A stretch of 64,000 bases of DNA from Ridgeia piscesae (taxonomy: Eukaryota; Annelida; Polychaeta; Sabellida; Siboglinidae). Position 1 is the first letter of the stretch, and the number at the start of each line of letters is the position of its first letter. Shown piece by piece: positions 62,030 through 64,000 of this stretch. The position numbers and the translations under genes were made by a program. The DNA lies in the NCBI GenBank assembly GCA_025642075.2, contig JAODUO010001050.1, positions 99,783-163,782 of the forward strand, read 5' to 3'. Under the pieces are notes generated by a model, which made no database searches, had not been told where the DNA came from, and worked only from the letters and a program-made list of their open reading frames with translations.

Positions 62030-63043
62030 ATGGATGATCTGGAGGAACAGTTAGAGGTGCTGCGACTGCAGCTGGAGCAATCCATGGCACAGACGACAGA
62101 GGCACAGCAGGAGAAAGCTGCTGCTGAGTCTGAGTGGCAGGCACAGAAGTTACACCTGGAACAAGAATTAGCCAGAAGTCACCAGCTGGAACCTGCAGCG
62201 GCCGCGCCTCAGCGCATCTATGTGCAGCGTGAACGCCGTATGCCAAAACTGGGTGGAAGACCACAGAAGCCGGAGGACCCGGACGTGGACGACTGGACCT
62301 CCGACATGGAGAACCATTTGCAGGCTAGTCCTTTATCGGATCGGGAGGGTTTAGACTTTGTAATGGACCACCTTACAGGACCAGCTGGGCAAGAGGTCAG
62401 GTTTAGAGAGCCGAGAACAGCTATGGAGGCGCTGCAGATTGTGAGACATGTCTTTGGTGATGTGGACACAATGGGTGCAGCCCAAGAAGCTTTCTATACA
62501 AGAATTCAGCAGCCAGGAGAGACCCTGCTGGATTATTCCCTCGCGCTGGTGAAGCTATTTAGCAAACTCAGTAAGCGACAACCAAGTCTATCCCCACTGA
62601 GGAATGAGACCTTGAAGGGACGATTTGCCTCAGGGGTTCGCGACGTATCTTTGCAACGCGAGATGCGCCGGCTGGAATTTGACGACTCAAGAATGTCATT
62701 CTGGGCGTTCCGGGACAGAGCAGTCTCCTGGATAGGGGAAGTACCCAAAAAGATGGCTACTCATGACGCCATGAGTACCACTGTTGGAAGAGACCCGGAG
62801 AACGCCACCATCCTCAAGAAGCTGGATGCTCAACAGCATCAACTACAGCATATGCAGGAGATGTTGACGAAGCAACAGCAACAGCTGGAAGGAGTCAGAT
62901 CTTCCAGGAGCTGGGAGTCCCGCCGATCAGTGAAGCGTGGCTACAATGCAGAAGGTAAGCGGGTCTGCTATGTGTGTGGAGCAGTAGACCACATTAGCCC
63001 AAATTGTCCAAAGAAGGTGAGCGCGGGCAAACCGGGAAACTAG
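62030..63043 (+). CDS. Gypsy C gag polyprotein, intact
   Basis: 337 codons without interruption. An N-terminal coiled coil (about residues 2-50, MDDLEEQLEVLRLQLEQSMA) is followed by a Pro-rich linker. The capsid-like region includes WTSDMENHLQ, VMDHLTGPAGQEVRF, RHVFGDVDTMGAAQEAFYTR, QPGETLLDYSLALVKLF and RFASGVRDVSLQREMRRL. After a Gln-rich stretch there is one zinc knuckle, CYVCGAVDHISPNC (CX2CX4HX4C, about 313-326). It forms the virus-like particle and binds the element RNA. Pol lies in the -1 frame and overlaps the end of gag, so translational frameshifting is likely. Confidence 0.92.
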   Translation: MDDLEEQLEVLRLQLEQSMAQTTEAQQEKAAAESEWQAQKLHLEQELARSHQLEPAAAAPQRIYVQRERRMPKLGGRPQKPEDPDVDDWTSDMENHLQASPLSDREGLDFVMDHLTGPAGQEVRFREPRTAMEALQIVRHVFGDVDTMGAAQEAFYTRIQQPGETLLDYSLALVKLFSKLSKRQPSLSPLRNETLKGRFASGVRDVSLQREMRRLEFDDSRMSFWAFRDRAVSWIGEVPKKMATHDAMSTTVGRDPENATILKKLDAQQHQLQHMQEMLTKQQQQLEGVRSSRSWESRRSVKRGYNAEGKRVCYVCGAVDHISPNCPKKVSAGKPGN

Positions 63044-64000
63044 CTGCCTCCTCTGCACAGGTCCAGGTAGGGGATGGCGAGCTAGAGGACCCATCAGATG
63101 TTGAAGCAGTGATGGAGAAGGTCATCGGGAAATGTCCCGTGGTAGAGGTAGGGATGGGTGGATGTTCTGTGAAGTGCCTGTTGGACACAGGGGCAGAAAT
63201 ATCCACCATCACCGGGAAATTTTTCAGGAATACCTGCTGCCACGGGGGCATATGATGAAGGACATCACAGGATGTATCACCATCACTGCCGCAAATGGGT
63301 TGCCAGTGCCCTATCTTGGATATGTGGAATGTGAACTTGTTATCATGGGAAAGGTGTTCAAGGACATGGGTTTTCTTGTCACGAGAGACCTAGTGGACCC
63401 TGTCTTGCGACAGCGGAGAGTTGAACGTCCCGGGATAATAGGTTGCAACATTCTGAGTAGGTAGGACGCTATCATCAGAACTTGGGCCAGGTTACCTTGA
63501 GTCAATCAAGGTGAATGACAGTGGACCCAAGTGGGCTAGTGTGTTGTCACTTTTCACTGATCATAGCAATGACTTGAAACAGCGACATGTAAGATTAGCT
63601 GGGAAGAAGCCACATCTGTTACCTGCTGGATCAGCGGTGACGGTATTGGCTAATGTTGTAAAGCCAGTAGGGCTATGTCAGTTGTTGGTTGAACCACTCG
63701 ATCACGGGTCTAGTGGGTTGCCAAACGGAGTACATACTGCGTGCTCAGTTGTCCGAGCGGACCAGAATTGTATCCAGAGCGGAGTAGTCCCAGTACAAGT
63801 TTGGAACCTCAACCAGGAGGACATATGGCTTCAACCAAAGAGTGTGTTGGGAAGTATCCATGTGGTAGAGATCGTGGAGTTGACTAACCCCACCACAGAG
63901 GTAGATGTCAATGAGGTCACTGTACAACATGCAACAAAAGAATGTAGTGTTGATAACTCACCAAACCTAGATTTAGGAGGATTGGACCTTTCTGATGAAG
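63044..64000 (+). pseudogene. Gypsy C protease and pol N-terminus, frame-disrupted
   Basis: In the -1 frame relative to gag, open from 63004. VEVGMGGCSVKCLLDTGAEI carries the DTGA protease motif (codons from 63184). Near 63215-63250 the sense reading moves to another frame (KDITGCITITAANGLPVPYL ... RPGIIGCNIL). It returns by about 63478 to the original frame, which is then open to the window end (SLFTDHSNDLKQRHVRL, LLPAGSAVTVLANVVKPVGL ...). Two compensating indels are implied. Reverse transcriptase lies beyond the edge. Confidence 0.8.

Overview
This is eukaryotic, intron-rich, AT-rich DNA, most likely from an invertebrate animal. A mollusc or another lophotrochozoan is my best guess, from the mix of spliced Ig-receptor exons, tRNA-derived SINEs, Gypsy, CR1- and RTE-type elements and a eukaryotic integrase transposon. 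That is inference; no species marker is visible. No prokaryotic operon, CRISPR array or rRNA is present.

The main host gene (copy A) is a plus-strand immunoglobulin-superfamily receptor. It has a signal-peptide exon (8986-9034), a 19-kb first intron, three Ig exons (28044-28346, 31397-31744, 32960-33247), three tiny Gly/Ser/Asp linker exons (36726-36761, 37814-37843, 39090-39125) and a transmembrane exon (42243-42388) that carries an in-frame stop. All internal introns are phase 1, so each cassette can be skipped or duplicated in frame. A second, nearly identical signal-peptide exon with its 5' flank and pieces of intron 1 lies at 57203-59366 (copy B). It marks a tandem paralog whose remaining exons lie beyond the window. 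In both copies exon 1 sits just downstream of the same truncated Gypsy LTR fragment.

Mobile elements make up much of the rest. A decayed CR1/L2-like LINE (1-1420) opens the window. Gypsy A remnants (5546-8868) are interrupted by a 1.9-kb repeat element with a 19-bp target repeat. An element with ~115-bp inverted repeats (19619-24218) encloses SINEs. A 2.2-kb element with ~0.5-kb terminal inverted repeats (28987-31220) sits between Ig exons 1 and 2. A TTAA-flanked element (39492-40641) sits in a linker intron. A 2.75-kb integrase transposon (46194-48948) has 6-bp target duplications, subterminal repeat arrays and a spliced DDE gene. An RTE-like LINE fragment (52835-53222) is followed by Gypsy B (53223-57274) and Gypsy C (59367 to the window end; ~2-kb LTR, nearly intact gag).

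Satellites and microsatellites are abundant. They include a 2.1-kb 21-bp minisatellite, an 18-bp minisatellite that reads in frame within Gypsy pol, a 21-bp array resembling a tRNA-SINE A box, nested (TA)n palindromes, and long CA/GT, GA, CTA, TCTA and CTAGAC tracts.

A few isolated open segments (43152-43238, 44408-44655, 45334-45500, and 52338-52640 on the minus strand) may be host exons. I cannot assign them to a family.
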